Source of the DNA: Lutispora sp003527145
Lineage (GTDB): Bacteria; Bacillota; Clostridia; Lutisporales; Lutisporaceae
Direction: 5' to 3'
NCBI GenBank assembly: GCA_029983695.1
Contig: JASBZB010000006.1
Span: 1 to 64,000 of the forward strand
DNA: 64,000 bases
Shown: one piece after another, positions 25,950-35,428 of the stretch
Position numbering within the stretch: position 1 is the first letter of the stretch
Layout of the letters: each line of letters starts with the position of its first letter
Notes under the pieces: model-generated
Database searches by the model: none
Seen by the model: only the letters and a program-made list of their open reading frames with translations
What the model was told of the DNA's origin: nothing
Translations under genes and position numbers: made by a program

Positions 25950-26465
25950 ATGATAGAGAACTTAACTATTAGAAATGCAGAAACTAGTGATGCTGAAAAA
26001 ATTTTGCTGTTAGTTAAGCAAGTTATGAATGAATCACCATTTTTTCCAAGGACATCTGATGAATTTAATCTAACTATTGCTCAAGAAGAGGATTACATAA
26101 AAAATACTGCACTTTTTTTAGTTGCAGAAAGTAACGGAAAAATAATAGGCTCTACTACTTTAGACAGAAGCAGCTTAAGTAAGTTAAATCATACTGTAAG
26201 TTTTGGCATAACGATTTTAAAAGCATATTCTGGACAAGGTGTAGGCAGCTTATTGATGAAAAAGATTATTGAATGGGCAGAAGCAAATAAAGTTGAAAAA
26301 ATTGATCTAGAAGTTTTTGAAGATAACACGCCTGCAATTTCACTCTATAAAAAATTTGGCTTCGTTGAAGAAGGTAGAAAAAGAAAAGCTATAAAGACAA
26401 ATAATGGTTACACGGATATTATTTTAATGGCTAGATTTTCAAGTGATCTGTATAGTGTAAAATGA
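25950..26465 (+). CDS. GNAT family N-acetyltransferase
   Basis: The 171-residue protein has the four GNAT motifs, with VSFGITILKAYSGQGVGSLLMKKIIEWA (about 89-116) giving the acetyl-CoA loop QGVGS and NTPAISLYKKFGFVEEGRKRK the C-terminal motif B. This is the RimL/spermidine-like branch that acts on small amines or protein N-termini. The gene is more AT-rich than its neighbours and is flanked by AT-rich spacers, suggesting it is a more recent arrival. The 139-base gap after it holds only AT-rich sequence. Confidence 0.85.
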   Translation: MIENLTIRNAETSDAEKILLLVKQVMNESPFFPRTSDEFNLTIAQEEDYIKNTALFLVAESNGKIIGSTTLDRSSLSKLNHTVSFGITILKAYSGQGVGSLLMKKIIEWAEANKVEKIDLEVFEDNTPAISLYKKFGFVEEGRKRKAIKTNNGYTDIILMARFSSDLYSVK

Positions 26466-26604
26466 TTTGTGCTTTTATGAGAAAAAATTTTGAATATTTC
26501 ACAAATTACTTTTGATATTATCATCAAATTATATTAACATTAAATTATATTGACATTAAATCTTTGGGGTTGAACGATATTATAAAAGGAAAGAGGGAGA
26601 TAAT

Positions 26605-27654
26605 TTGGTTAGGGAATTGCTAAAGGAATTAGTGGAAACTCATGGCTTAACCGGTTATGAAACTGAAGCCGGTAAAGTTGTGGAAAAATATTTCAAACCC
26701 TATTCCGATGAAATCAAGCTGGATAAAATGGGAAGTCTGACAGCGATCAAAAGAGGAAGGGCTGAAAACCCGAAGAAGATCATGCTGGCGGCTCATATGG
26801 ACGAGATAGGCCTTATGGTAAAAAAGATCGACGAAAATGGCTTTGTGTCATTCACAAATGTAGGCGGGGTTGACCAGAGGACTTTGCTCACCCAGGAAGT
26901 GACAATACACGGCAAAAAGGACTTGTTTGGGATAATAGGGAGCAAACCGCCTCATATCCTTGAAGCCATCGAAAGAAAAAAATCCGTAAAGATGGAAGAT
27001 ATGCTGATAGATGTAGGACTTTCAAAGGAAGAAGCGGAAAAATATATTGCAGTAGGGGACCCTATTACAATAAAGCGCAGGATGCTGAATCTGCAAAATG
27101 ATATGGTTGCAGGAAAGGCCTTAGATGACAGGGCCGGAGTTGCCGTAATGTATGAATGTCTGAGGGAACTCCGCAAGATGCATCATGACTGTGACGTCTA
27201 TGCGGTAGCAACAGTTCAGGAAGAGGTAGGCTACAGAGGGGCTGTTCCCGCTGCCTTTGCCATATCTCCCGATATAGGGATTGCCATAGATGTAGGATTC
27301 GGCTCAACACCCGAACTTCCCAAGGATGAAACATCAGATTTGGGGAAGGGTCCCGCCATCGGTTTTGGCGCCAATATACATCCAAAGGTCTATGAAAGGC
27401 TGACAGAGGTTGCTAAGGAATACAACATACCATGGCAGCAGGAGGTATATCCGGGAGCAACGGGCACAGATGCATGGGGAATGCAGGTAACAAGATGCGG
27501 AGTTGCCACAGGACTCCTGTCCATACCGCTGAGATACATGCACACCTCGGTAGAAACAATTCACATCAATGATATTAAAAACGCCGGAAAGCTGCTCGCA
27601 TATTTCATTGTCAGCTTGAACGGCGAGGATTTGGAGGGAATGCTATGCTATTAA
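26605..27654 (+). CDS. M42 family metallopeptidase, gene 1 of 3
   Basis: TTG 26605 follows GAGGGAG. The 349-residue protein has the full di-metal site: AAHMDEIG (His and Asp), KALDDRAG (bridging Asp), TVQEEVGYRG (catalytic Glu and ligand), AIDVG (ligand Asp) and YMHTSVE (ligand His). M42 peptidases form dodecameric TET particles that trim peptides from the N-terminus. It overlaps the next gene by 10 bases, so the three form one operon. Confidence 0.9.
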   Translation: MVRELLKELVETHGLTGYETEAGKVVEKYFKPYSDEIKLDKMGSLTAIKRGRAENPKKIMLAAHMDEIGLMVKKIDENGFVSFTNVGGVDQRTLLTQEVTIHGKKDLFGIIGSKPPHILEAIERKKSVKMEDMLIDVGLSKEEAEKYIAVGDPITIKRRMLNLQNDMVAGKALDDRAGVAVMYECLRELRKMHHDCDVYAVATVQEEVGYRGAVPAAFAISPDIGIAIDVGFGSTPELPKDETSDLGKGPAIGFGANIHPKVYERLTEVAKEYNIPWQQEVYPGATGTDAWGMQVTRCGVATGLLSIPLRYMHTSVETIHINDIKNAGKLLAYFIVSLNGEDLEGMLCY

Positions 27655-28673
27655 AAAAATTGACAGAAGCTTGCGGCATGCCCGGAGGAGAAGGCGAAGT
27701 AAGAGAAATAATACAAGAAGAGATCAAGAGATATGTAGACGATATAAAGATTGACAGGCTGGGAAATATAATAGCAACAAAGAATGGTAAGCCCGGATTT
27801 CCAAAGGTCATGATAGCTGCCCACATGGACGAAGTAGGGATGATGGTAAAATCCATAGACGACAGCGGTTTTATCAAATTTACTCAAGCCGGCGGTATGG
27901 ATGATAGGATCCTTGTATCCAAGCCGGTTTTGGTGGGCAAAAACAAAATACCGGGTGTAATAGGAGCCAAGGCCATACATTTACAAGAACCTGAGGAGAG
28001 AGAGACACCGTTAAAGACAAAGCAATTATATATAGATATCGGTGCCAAATCAAAAGAGGATACGGAAAAATTAGTAAAAAGAGGAGACTATGTGGCATTT
28101 GATAGCGACTATGTGGAATTCGGCAATAATCTTGTAAAGGCAAAAGCCCTGGATGATAGAGCAGGCTGTGCAGCTTTGATCGAAATACTGAAGCATCAGT
28201 ATGATGTTACTATTGTGGCTGCATTTACGGTGCAAGAGGAGATAGGACTCAGGGGTGCTACAGTGGCAGCCTATAATATAAATCCGGATATTGCATTGGT
28301 CCTTGAAGGAACCCTATGCTCAGACGTTACAAATGTTCCGGAGGCTTCCTTTATAACAAGGCTGGGGGAAGGTCCTGCACTGTCGCTGATGGACTCCAGA
28401 ACTTTATTTCCAAAGAATCTGGCCAAGAGAATATATGAACTGGCAGTAAAAAACGGGGTTAAAATTCAATATAGACTGCCCTCAGCAGGAGGAAATGATG
28501 CAGGGGCGATACATACTACAAGAGAGGGCGTGCCCTGTGCCGCTGTTTCTGTGCCATGTCGCTACATCCACTCAGCCTCTTGCGTTATGAGCATGGACGA
28601 CTTTGAAGGATGCAAAAAAGCAGTAAAACTTTTCCTGAAAGATATAAAAGAGGGGGAATACATTCGTGAGTAA
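27645..28673 (+). CDS. M42 family metallopeptidase, gene 2 of 3
   Basis: The 342-residue paralogue has AAHMDEVG, KALDDRAG, TVQEEIGLRG and RYIHSASCVMS. In the position of the ligand Asp (AIDVG in the neighbour) it reads ALVLEGT, so one metal ligand is Glu rather than Asp, a change found in some M42 subgroups and likely to shift metal or substrate choice. ATG 27645 lies inside the end of gene 1, with GGAGGG just upstream. Confidence 0.9.
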   Translation: MLLKKLTEACGMPGGEGEVREIIQEEIKRYVDDIKIDRLGNIIATKNGKPGFPKVMIAAHMDEVGMMVKSIDDSGFIKFTQAGGMDDRILVSKPVLVGKNKIPGVIGAKAIHLQEPEERETPLKTKQLYIDIGAKSKEDTEKLVKRGDYVAFDSDYVEFGNNLVKAKALDDRAGCAALIEILKHQYDVTIVAAFTVQEEIGLRGATVAAYNINPDIALVLEGTLCSDVTNVPEASFITRLGEGPALSLMDSRTLFPKNLAKRIYELAVKNGVKIQYRLPSAGGNDAGAIHTTREGVPCAAVSVPCRYIHSASCVMSMDDFEGCKKAVKLFLKDIKEGEYIRE

Positions 28674-29655
28674 GATAAATAATGATTTATTAAAGAAATT
28701 ATTAGAAACCTTTGGACCTTCAGGCAATGAAGAAGCTATAAGAGATGTGATAAAAGAAGAAATAAAGGGCTATGTTGATGAAATAAAGGTTGATGCATTG
28801 GGCAATCTCATCGGCATCAAAAAAGGCAAGGGCAAAAAGATCATGGTGGCCGGACATATGGATGAAATAGGCATAATGGTGACCAATATAGATGAAAACG
28901 GCTTTATCCGCTTTACAAGCATCGGAGGGGTATCACCCTTTACGGAACTATACCAAAGAGTCATGTTTGCTGACGGTACTTTGGGCGTTGTGGGTATGGA
29001 AAAGCTGGATGATATGAAGGATCTGACTTTGAGCAAGATGTTTATAGATATAGGTGCAGGCTCAAAGGAAGAAGCATTGAAGAAGGTGAATGTCGGAGAC
29101 GTAGCCTGCTTCTATGGCCCTTTTGTTCAGAATGATGACTATATAATGTCAAAGGCCCTTGATGATAGAATAGGCTGTTATATAGCCATTGAAGCTTTGA
29201 AAGCCTTAAAGAATTGCCCTAATGAGGTTTATTTCGTGTTTACCGTACAAGAGGAAGTGGGCCTTAGAGGTGCCAGGACGTCCGCTTATGGTATTGACCC
29301 GGATATGGGGATTGCAATAGATGTAACGTCAACAGGAGATACTCCTAAATGCAAGCCTATGGACATGAAAATGGGAAGCGGTGCGGCTATAAAGGTTAAG
29401 GACAACAGTGTGCTGGCTCACCCTGAAGTGAAAAAGCTTATGATAGAAACAGCTAAGGAGAACAATATACCTTACCAGCTGGAAGTATTGGAAGCCGGCG
29501 GCACGGATTCGGGCGCCATACATATAACCCGCTCTGGAGTTCCTTCCGGAGTTATATCGGTGCCATGCCGCTATGTGCACTCTCCGTCAGAAATGGTATC
29601 GGTAAAGGACGTAGAGAGCGCAATAGAATTGCTCTGCAAAGTGCTTGAAAAATAA
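28666..29655 (+). CDS. M42 family metallopeptidase, gene 3 of 3
   Basis: GTG 28666 overlaps gene 2 by eight bases, with AGAGGGGG upstream. The 329-residue protein keeps AGHMDEIG, KALDDRIG, TVQEEVGLRG, AIDVTSTGD and RYVHSPSEMVS, so the di-metal site is complete. The first ligand sequence AGH and the loop after AIDV differ from the two neighbours, suggesting three different specificities working together on peptides. A terminator follows. Confidence 0.9.
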   Translation: MSKINNDLLKKLLETFGPSGNEEAIRDVIKEEIKGYVDEIKVDALGNLIGIKKGKGKKIMVAGHMDEIGIMVTNIDENGFIRFTSIGGVSPFTELYQRVMFADGTLGVVGMEKLDDMKDLTLSKMFIDIGAGSKEEALKKVNVGDVACFYGPFVQNDDYIMSKALDDRIGCYIAIEALKALKNCPNEVYFVFTVQEEVGLRGARTSAYGIDPDMGIAIDVTSTGDTPKCKPMDMKMGSGAAIKVKDNSVLAHPEVKKLMIETAKENNIPYQLEVLEAGGTDSGAIHITRSGVPSGVISVPCRYVHSPSEMVSVKDVESAIELLCKVLEK

Positions 29656-29673
29656 ATAAACCTATAGAAAAAT

Positions 29674-29705
29674 AAAAGCAGTCCCAGGTGAACTGCTTTT
29701 ATTTT
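29674..29705. terminator. Terminator between M42 operon and lysR
   Basis: AAAAGCAGT, short loop, ACTGCTTTT followed by ATTTTAT. The stem flanked by A and T runs can stop transcription from both sides. Confidence 0.8.
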
Positions 29706-29740
29706 ATACAAAACCTATTTATTGCAGATGTCCAGTATGA

Positions 29741-30673
29741 TTAACATTGAGACATTTGTTTTATCAGCACGTCGATAAACTTTTTAATATAGATAGGCTG
29801 GAGCACATTGCTGTGATGTATTATTTCTATGCGAAGTTTCTGTTGCAACCCCTTAAGCGAAAATATGTGGATATATTCAGAAGGGGAGCAGAATAAGTTA
29901 TGATTCGAAACGCGTGCAAGCAGCATTTTTGGGCATAAGGAAGCACATAGACCCGAAGCGCATAGCGAAATTTGTGTATCGCTATCGCTTATACTATATA
30001 TGGTTTTAAGAGTGATATGATTGTTATCAAGATACTGCTGCATCACTTGATTGATTGCGCCGGTTTTAAAGCTCTCTGTAAAAGGAATTTTGGAAAATTG
30101 AGATAAATCTGCTTCAGATTGCAATATTTTTTCAGTTTGGTCTCCAAAATGACTTCTTAACAGTGAGTCAGAAATAATGAGACAAATCTCATCATTGCAA
30201 AGTTGTGTGACACAAAATTCTTCCCTGGTGTGTGTATTGACTCCTACAAATAAATCGACCTTGCCTTTGAGAAGCTTTTCTTCCAGAACACTCGTATCTT
30301 CCATAAAAAAAGCAACCTTGACTTTGGGGAAATATGAATAATATTGAGGGAGGACACGAGGAAGAATTATCTGCGCACGTGAAGCGTTGATGCCTACCGT
30401 AAATTCCCCAATTTCACCGGTTGACATCTGATGCAAATTCGAACACATATTGGTTTCCAGTATTTTCATATTGCGGAGCGACTGCAGCATGGCTTCACCG
30501 GCTGGAGTCAATTGAAATCGCGGGCGACGCGTAAACAGCATAATATTATGCTGCTGCTCCAGTCTTTTAATGTGGTCGCTGACACACTGCTGGGTCACAA
30601 AGGCGCGTTCTGCGGCTTTGCTGATGCTCATTTCTTCTGCAACCAGCATGAATATTTCATAATTCGTCTGCAT
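29741..30673 (-). CDS. LysR family transcriptional regulator
   Basis: The 310-residue protein has an N-terminal winged helix (YEIFMLVAEEMSISKAAERAFVTQQCVSDHIKRLEQQHNIMLFTRRPRFQLTPAGEAM, about 5-62), a linker helix and a two-lobed ligand-binding domain (about 88-300). It is divergent from the ilvD-type gene and almost certainly controls that operon in response to the pathway substrate, as is usual for this arrangement. Arg is mostly CGN rather than AGA/AGG here, unlike the flanking genes. Confidence 0.88.
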   Translation of the reverse strand: MQTNYEIFMLVAEEMSISKAAERAFVTQQCVSDHIKRLEQQHNIMLFTRRPRFQLTPAGEAMLQSLRNMKILETNMCSNLHQMSTGEIGEFTVGINASRAQIILPRVLPQYYSYFPKVKVAFFMEDTSVLEEKLLKGKVDLFVGVNTHTREEFCVTQLCNDEICLIISDSLLRSHFGDQTEKILQSEADLSQFSKIPFTESFKTGAINQVMQQYLDNNHITLKTIYSISDSDTQISLCASGLCASLCPKMLLARVSNHNLFCSPSEYIHIFSLKGLQQKLRIEIIHHSNVLQPIYIKKFIDVLIKQMSQC

Positions 30674-30722
30674 AATTATCTCCTATCCTTTTTTACCATT
30701 ATAATACATGTGATCTTTAATA

Positions 30723-30738
30723 ACAAGAATAAACTTGT
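30723..30738. promoter_or_regulatory. Candidate LysR operator
   Basis: ACAAG-N6-CTTGT, a small dyad of the T-N11-A class preferred by LysR proteins, lies in the 151-base divergent gap. A related CTTGT half-site occurs at 30755-30759 next to the -35 box. Confidence 0.45.
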
Positions 30739-30759
30739 AATATTAAAAAATATACTTGT

Positions 30760-30788
30760 TTTACATTGAGCATAGACAAATATATAAT
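30760..30788 (+). promoter_or_regulatory. Promoter of the ilvD-aconitase X operon
   Basis: TTTACA (30760-30765), 17 bases, TATAAT (30783-30788), 36 bases before the start codon. The position next to the LysR half-sites is suited to activation. Confidence 0.65.
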
Positions 30789-30824
30789 GGAATAAACGAA
30801 AAAAGTAACAACTAGGAGGTAATT

Positions 30825-32519
30825 ATGGACGAATCTAAGATGCAGTATAGTCAATACCGCAGTGGTATGCTGACAAATGGCATCGAACGCTCCGCTCATC
30901 GTGCGCTTTTGTACAGCACTGGTCTTGATACCGATGATTTGCACAAGCCGCTTGTTGCCATTGTAAATTCATTTACAGAGATGGTTCCAGGTCATATTCA
31001 CCTGCGCGAGCTTGCTGATCATGTGAAACAAGGTGTTCTGCAGGCGGGAGGTATTCCCAGAGAGTTTAATACCATCGCACTATGTGACGGTATTTGTCAG
31101 GGGCACCGAGGTATGAGCTATCCCTTGCCGAGCCGTGAAAATATTGCCGACTCTATTGAAATGATGATAGAAGCCCATCACTTTGATGCAATGGTTATGC
31201 TTCCCGGTTGTGACAAGATTGTCCCCGGCATGCTGATGGCGGCGGCTCGTGTGGATATTCCCACCGTTTTTGTTCCGGGCGGCCCTATGATGGCAGGCAA
31301 GTATAAGGATATTGATGTTATCACCCTTACCGATATGCGTGAGTTCATAGGAAAAGTGCAGACAGGCAAAATGCAGCTTGAAGAGCTTCTTGAAATAGAA
31401 AAAAGAGCTCTGCCTACATACGGCACCTGTGCAATGCTTGGAACAGCAAATTCAATGGGATGCTTGACAGAGATTTTAGGGTTTACGCTGCCTTATTGCA
31501 GTACGACACTTGCAGTTTCTGCAGAAAAAAGACGAATTGCGAAGCAGTCGGGCAAACGAATAGTTGAAATGATCGCTGAGGATCTGACAGCAAGAAAAAT
31601 TCTTACCCGTGAAGCATTCCTTAATGGTATCTCTGCAACTATGGCAATGGGTGCCTCCACAAACACAGTGCTGCACCTTATGTCGATCGCAAACGAAGCG
31701 GGTGTAAAACTAAATTTGACGGATTTTGATGCAATCAGCAGAAATGTACCGTATATTTGTAATGTCAAGCCTTCAGGAAAATATCCCTTGTCTGTTGTCC
31801 ATGACAACGGTGGTGTACCTGCGGTGCTTAAGGCTATTGAGAGCAAGCTGGAAAAGAATCATCTTACTATAACAGGTGAGACCATGCTTGAAAATATTAG
31901 GGAGACGCCTTTAGTTGAAAACGACGTTATTTTTCCGCTGTACCAGCCCAAAAATGAAGAAGGCGGAATCGCAATTTTATACGGCAGCCTTGCTCCAGAT
32001 GGTGCAGTAGTGAAAAAATCCGGAGTTAAACCCTCAATGTATCGGTTTACAGGGCGTGCACGTGTATTTCATTCGATGGAGGATGCAAGCTATGCCGTCT
32101 CCAATGACCAGATCAAGGAAGGCGATGTTATTGTTATCCGCTATGAGGGGCCAAAAGGAGGACCGGGAATGCGTGAGATGCACATGACTACATCACTCCT
32201 CGTTGGGCGAGGTATGGATGAAAGCTGTGCGCTGGTGACAGATGGGAGATTCTCAGGCTCAACTCGCGGACCGTGTATTGGCCATATTTCGCCTGAGGCA
32301 GCTGCTGGCGGCCCAATTGCAGCGGTAGAGGACGGTGACCGCATCATCATTGATATTCCAAATCGTCGGCTTGATTTGGATGTGCCGCCGGAAGTGATCA
32401 AGGAGCGCCTGGCAAAGGTAAAGCATATTGTCAAACCGCGTACTCCAGCATTGGCAAAATATGCGGCGCTTGTTACTTCTGCGGATAAGGGAGCTGTACT
32501 CAAGGTTCCCAATGAATAA
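30825..32519 (+). CDS. IlvD/Edd family dehydratase
   Basis: The 564-residue protein carries the iron-sulfur cysteines of the family in CDGICQGHRGMSYPLPSRENIADS, LPGCDKIVPGMLMAAAR and YGTCAMLGTANSMGCLTE, plus the C-terminal DGRFSGSTRGPCIGHISPEAAAGGPI loop. The length fits dihydroxy-acid dehydratase (IlvD), but no other ilv gene is nearby. The gene heads a LysR-controlled catabolic operon, which points to a sugar-acid or hydroxy-acid dehydratase of the same superfamily. The substrate cannot be read from sequence. AGGAGG precedes the ATG. CGN arginine codons are frequent, in contrast to the leu operon. Confidence 0.88.
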   Translation: MDESKMQYSQYRSGMLTNGIERSAHRALLYSTGLDTDDLHKPLVAIVNSFTEMVPGHIHLRELADHVKQGVLQAGGIPREFNTIALCDGICQGHRGMSYPLPSRENIADSIEMMIEAHHFDAMVMLPGCDKIVPGMLMAAARVDIPTVFVPGGPMMAGKYKDIDVITLTDMREFIGKVQTGKMQLEELLEIEKRALPTYGTCAMLGTANSMGCLTEILGFTLPYCSTTLAVSAEKRRIAKQSGKRIVEMIAEDLTARKILTREAFLNGISATMAMGASTNTVLHLMSIANEAGVKLNLTDFDAISRNVPYICNVKPSGKYPLSVVHDNGGVPAVLKAIESKLEKNHLTITGETMLENIRETPLVENDVIFPLYQPKNEEGGIAILYGSLAPDGAVVKKSGVKPSMYRFTGRARVFHSMEDASYAVSNDQIKEGDVIVIRYEGPKGGPGMREMHMTTSLLVGRGMDESCALVTDGRFSGSTRGPCIGHISPEAAAGGPIAAVEDGDRIIIDIPNRRLDLDVPPEVIKERLAKVKHIVKPRTPALAKYAALVTSADKGAVLKVPNE

Positions 32520-32549
32520 ATCAGTAAAAGATAAGAAAGAGGTTTTAAA

Positions 32550-33428
32550 ATGATTACCAATGACATGTATTTTTTCAGCAATGGATATCGATTGGCTAGC
32601 AGCTTGTATCTCCCAGATGATTATAAAAAGGGTGACAAACTTCGCTGCATCATTCCCAACTCCGGCTACATGGGACTTAAGGCTATATATCCCTCACTAT
32701 TCGCCCGTGCATTGACCAAGAAAGGCTATGCCGTGTTTGGGTTTGATTATAGAGGATTTTTGGACAATGAAGGCCCTGCAGGCGTGTGCAAACTTGATGA
32801 ACAAGTTGAGGATATCCGCAATGCAATAACCTTTTGCAAAACACTTCCCGAGGTGGATGCAGAGCACATCGGCTTGCTCGGCTGGGGTATGGCAGCAGGA
32901 CTTGTGGCAAAAGCAGCAGCCCAGGATAAGCGCGTAAAAGCTGTTGCAGGACTCAACGGTTTTTATTGCGGTGCAAGATGGCTGCAGCAAGTTATGTCTT
33001 ATGCTGATTTTGTAAAAATCCAGAATGAAATAGAAGTAGAAAAAAGGCGTTTCGTACTTGAAGGTACTAGAAGATACAGCGATCCATTCCGCTTTTACCC
33101 ATTGGATCCTTCCACAGACTCTGTGGTACGCGATAATCTATATACTGTGGAGGGCTACGGCCAAGAAATCTCATTGGAAGTAGGCCAGTCCCTGTTAGAA
33201 TTCAACGCAGAGAAGAATATTCACGACATCACCGTGCCTATGTTTATTGGACATGGGAAAGATAATCTGCTGCACCCTATAACTGAAGCAGAGTTGTTTT
33301 TTCAAAAGCTTCGCTGCGAAAAAAGATTTTATGTAATTGATGGCAAACACAATGATTTCATGTTCGATGATCACCCCGTATTTTTGGAATTGGTAGATGC
33401 TCTTGCTGACTTTTTTAAGATTCTTTAA
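32550..33428 (+). CDS. Alpha/beta-hydrolase-fold protein with Gly in place of nucleophile Ser
   Basis: The 292-residue protein has the alpha/beta hydrolase layout: an FGFDYRGFLDNEGP strand-loop, a nucleophile elbow, an HGKDN acid turn and a GKHNDFMF His loop. At the elbow the sequence is LLGWGMAAG (109-117), so the usual GxSxG serine is Gly113. The Asp and His candidates remain. It may be a non-hydrolytic member such as a lyase or binding protein, or it may use another residue. It lies 30 bases after the dehydratase in the operon. Confidence 0.8.
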   Translation: MITNDMYFFSNGYRLASSLYLPDDYKKGDKLRCIIPNSGYMGLKAIYPSLFARALTKKGYAVFGFDYRGFLDNEGPAGVCKLDEQVEDIRNAITFCKTLPEVDAEHIGLLGWGMAAGLVAKAAAQDKRVKAVAGLNGFYCGARWLQQVMSYADFVKIQNEIEVEKRRFVLEGTRRYSDPFRFYPLDPSTDSVVRDNLYTVEGYGQEISLEVGQSLLEFNAEKNIHDITVPMFIGHGKDNLLHPITEAELFFQKLRCEKRFYVIDGKHNDFMFDDHPVFLELVDALADFFKIL

Positions 33429-33464
33429 GTATAGCGCGCACAAAAAATATAAGGAGGTTTCATT

Positions 33465-34574
33465 ATGTCTAGCACACCCGTTTCAGTTACCCAAAATGAA
33501 AGAATAAGTTGGTTAACAGTTATTAAAATTGCAGGTGTCTTTGTATCTTGGGCAATAGGTTCAGGTTTTGTAACAGGACAAGAAACATTACAGTATTTTT
33601 GTGGTTATGGCATTTACGGTTATGCAGGGATTGCCATTGCTATGCTATTGCATGCTTATCTTATTGTATCATTTTTTAAATTAGGCTATGAAAAAAGATT
33701 CAGCAGACCCTTAGAAATTTTTACTTATTATTGTGGTGAAAAGATAGGCAAGGTTTTCCAAGTTTTAGCATTAGGTCTTATGTTTTCTGCACCGGTAGTT
33801 ATGATTTCAGGCTTTGGTGCAGCCCTAAATCAACATTTCGGAATCTCATCTTCTCTTGGGAGTATTATTTTAGGTGTGCTTTGTTTGATCACGATTATTC
33901 TAGGATTGCGAAAGCTGGTGGATATAATAGGAACCATGGGGCCATTTATTATCGTACTTGCACTTGGCACCGGTATGTACTATTTATTTAATAATATTGA
34001 TGGTTTGAAGCATGGTATTGAAATTGCACCTACTTTGAAAATGAGCCGTATTGCACCTACATGGTGGCTAGCGGGACTCTATTATACTACTTGCACTCCT
34101 ATGCATTCTGCACCCTTCTTTGCGGCGACGGCAACTACTGTAAAGGTGAAGAAAGAAGCAGTTTATGGTGGTATTCTTGGTGTTATTCTTTATGGTCTTG
34201 GTGGAACAACGATGTTTAGCGCAACATTTACAAATATTGAAGTTCTTAGTCAGCAAATGATTCCAAATCTATATATTGCAAATAGCATTTCTACTATTTT
34301 GGGTTATGCATTTATACTGGTAATTTTCCTTGGCATATACTCTTCTTGTGTTCCATCTATGTTTGCACTTTGCGTTTCCTTTAGAAAGGAAAAAACCCAT
34401 GATTATAATGTTTTTGCAACAGTGCTGGTAACAGTCTCTGTATTGTGCTCACTGCTACTTCCTTTTGATAAGCTTTTAGGCTTGGTTTATGGAGCTTATG
34501 GTGTAATTGGTGGTGTATTTGTTCTATTTATTATTGCAAAGCAATACCAAGAAAAAAAGGCGAAATACAACTAG
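33465..34574 (+). CDS. YkvI-family membrane transporter
   Basis: The 369-residue protein has about ten membrane helices and begins ITVIKIAGVFVSWAIGSGFVTGQETLQYF-like, with the GSGFVTGQE break in helix 1 seen in YkvI proteins. These are related to the LeuT-fold amino-acid/sodium symporters. By position it should import the pathway substrate, probably a small zwitterion or organic acid. AAGGAGG precedes the ATG. It is more AT-rich than the dehydratase, and a small overlapping upstream frame of the next gene lies in its tail. Confidence 0.85.
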   Translation: MSSTPVSVTQNERISWLTVIKIAGVFVSWAIGSGFVTGQETLQYFCGYGIYGYAGIAIAMLLHAYLIVSFFKLGYEKRFSRPLEIFTYYCGEKIGKVFQVLALGLMFSAPVVMISGFGAALNQHFGISSSLGSIILGVLCLITIILGLRKLVDIIGTMGPFIIVLALGTGMYYLFNNIDGLKHGIEIAPTLKMSRIAPTWWLAGLYYTTCTPMHSAPFFAATATTVKVKKEAVYGGILGVILYGLGGTTMFSATFTNIEVLSQQMIPNLYIANSISTILGYAFILVIFLGIYSSCVPSMFALCVSFRKEKTHDYNVFATVLVTVSVLCSLLLPFDKLLGLVYGAYGVIGGVFVLFIIAKQYQEKKAKYN

Positions 34575-34587
34575 AAAGGTATATATT

Positions 34588-35403
34588 ATGAATAAATTTA
34601 AAATGGCACTGATTCAAATGGAATGCAAATTTTGCGATATCCAATATAATGTTGGAAGAGCAGAAGAAAAGATTCGCGAAGCCCATGCCAATGGAGCTCA
34701 ATTTGTTTGTCTTCCCGAAGGATTCAATACCGGATATTATTGCTTTGGATATGAAAAAATGAAGCAAATTGCCGAACCCATAGATGGAGATACCATTACT
34801 CGTATGAGGTCATTGGCAAAGGAGTTAAATATTTATATAGTTGCTCCAATTATGCTCGCTGTAGCTACAGGGATAGTGCAGAATTCTGCAGTTATGATTG
34901 ATGATGAAGGTAAGATCCTAGGAGACTATTCCAAAACTCATCTAGTGGGACAAGAGCAGCTTTATCTGCAAAGGGGGAGAGAGTATCCAGTTTTTCATAC
35001 TAAATATGGAAAGTTTGGAATTGTAATATGTTATGATATATGTTTTCCTGAAACCACAAGGATACTTGCACTCAAAGGAGCTGATTTAATTATTTGTCCT
35101 GCTGCATGGCGTGATGGCTCCTATTTTAAAGACTGGATGAATAAGGTTTCCATGGTTCGAGCCCTGGATAATACGGTTTATATAGCTCTCATTAATTGTA
35201 CCGGGGTATTGCCGGATTCGCCGTTTTGTGGCTCTACACAATTTGTGGATCCTATCGGAAATGTTATGGCAATGTGTTCGGTTGATAAGGAGGAGATCCT
35301 ATATCAGGATATTGATATGGGTCGCGTGTATAAGGAAAGGATGGACAACACAATACTGATTGATCGTCATCCTGATGATTATGAATTGCTTGCCAAATTG
35401 TAA
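34588..35403 (+). CDS. Carbon-nitrogen hydrolase (nitrilase superfamily)
   Basis: The 271-residue protein is started at ATG 34588, 13 bases after the transporter. A longer frame from 34507 would lie inside the transporter gene. The Glu-Lys-Cys triad is present: Glu44 in LPEGFNTGYY, Lys116 in YSKTHLVGQEQ, and Cys148 in IVICYDICFPE. The enzyme should hydrolyse an amide or carbamoyl bond (amidase, N-carbamoyl amino acid hydrolase type) in the cytosol. Its presence implies a substrate or intermediate with a C-N bond. Confidence 0.88.
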   Translation: MNKFKMALIQMECKFCDIQYNVGRAEEKIREAHANGAQFVCLPEGFNTGYYCFGYEKMKQIAEPIDGDTITRMRSLAKELNIYIVAPIMLAVATGIVQNSAVMIDDEGKILGDYSKTHLVGQEQLYLQRGREYPVFHTKYGKFGIVICYDICFPETTRILALKGADLIICPAAWRDGSYFKDWMNKVSMVRALDNTVYIALINCTGVLPDSPFCGSTQFVDPIGNVMAMCSVDKEEILYQDIDMGRVYKERMDNTILIDRHPDDYELLAKL

Positions 35404-35428
35404 TAATTAATCAAGACCACAAATATTT

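Noticed and set aside
30825..32519. Calling the dehydratase ilvD with a role in branched-chain amino-acid synthesis
   Set aside because: It is in a LysR-controlled catabolic operon with no other ilv gene. The family includes several sugar-acid dehydratases.
34507..34587. 27-residue N-terminal extension of the nitrilase
   Set aside because: It lies inside the transporter gene, has no ribosome site, and the family start is at ATG 34588.
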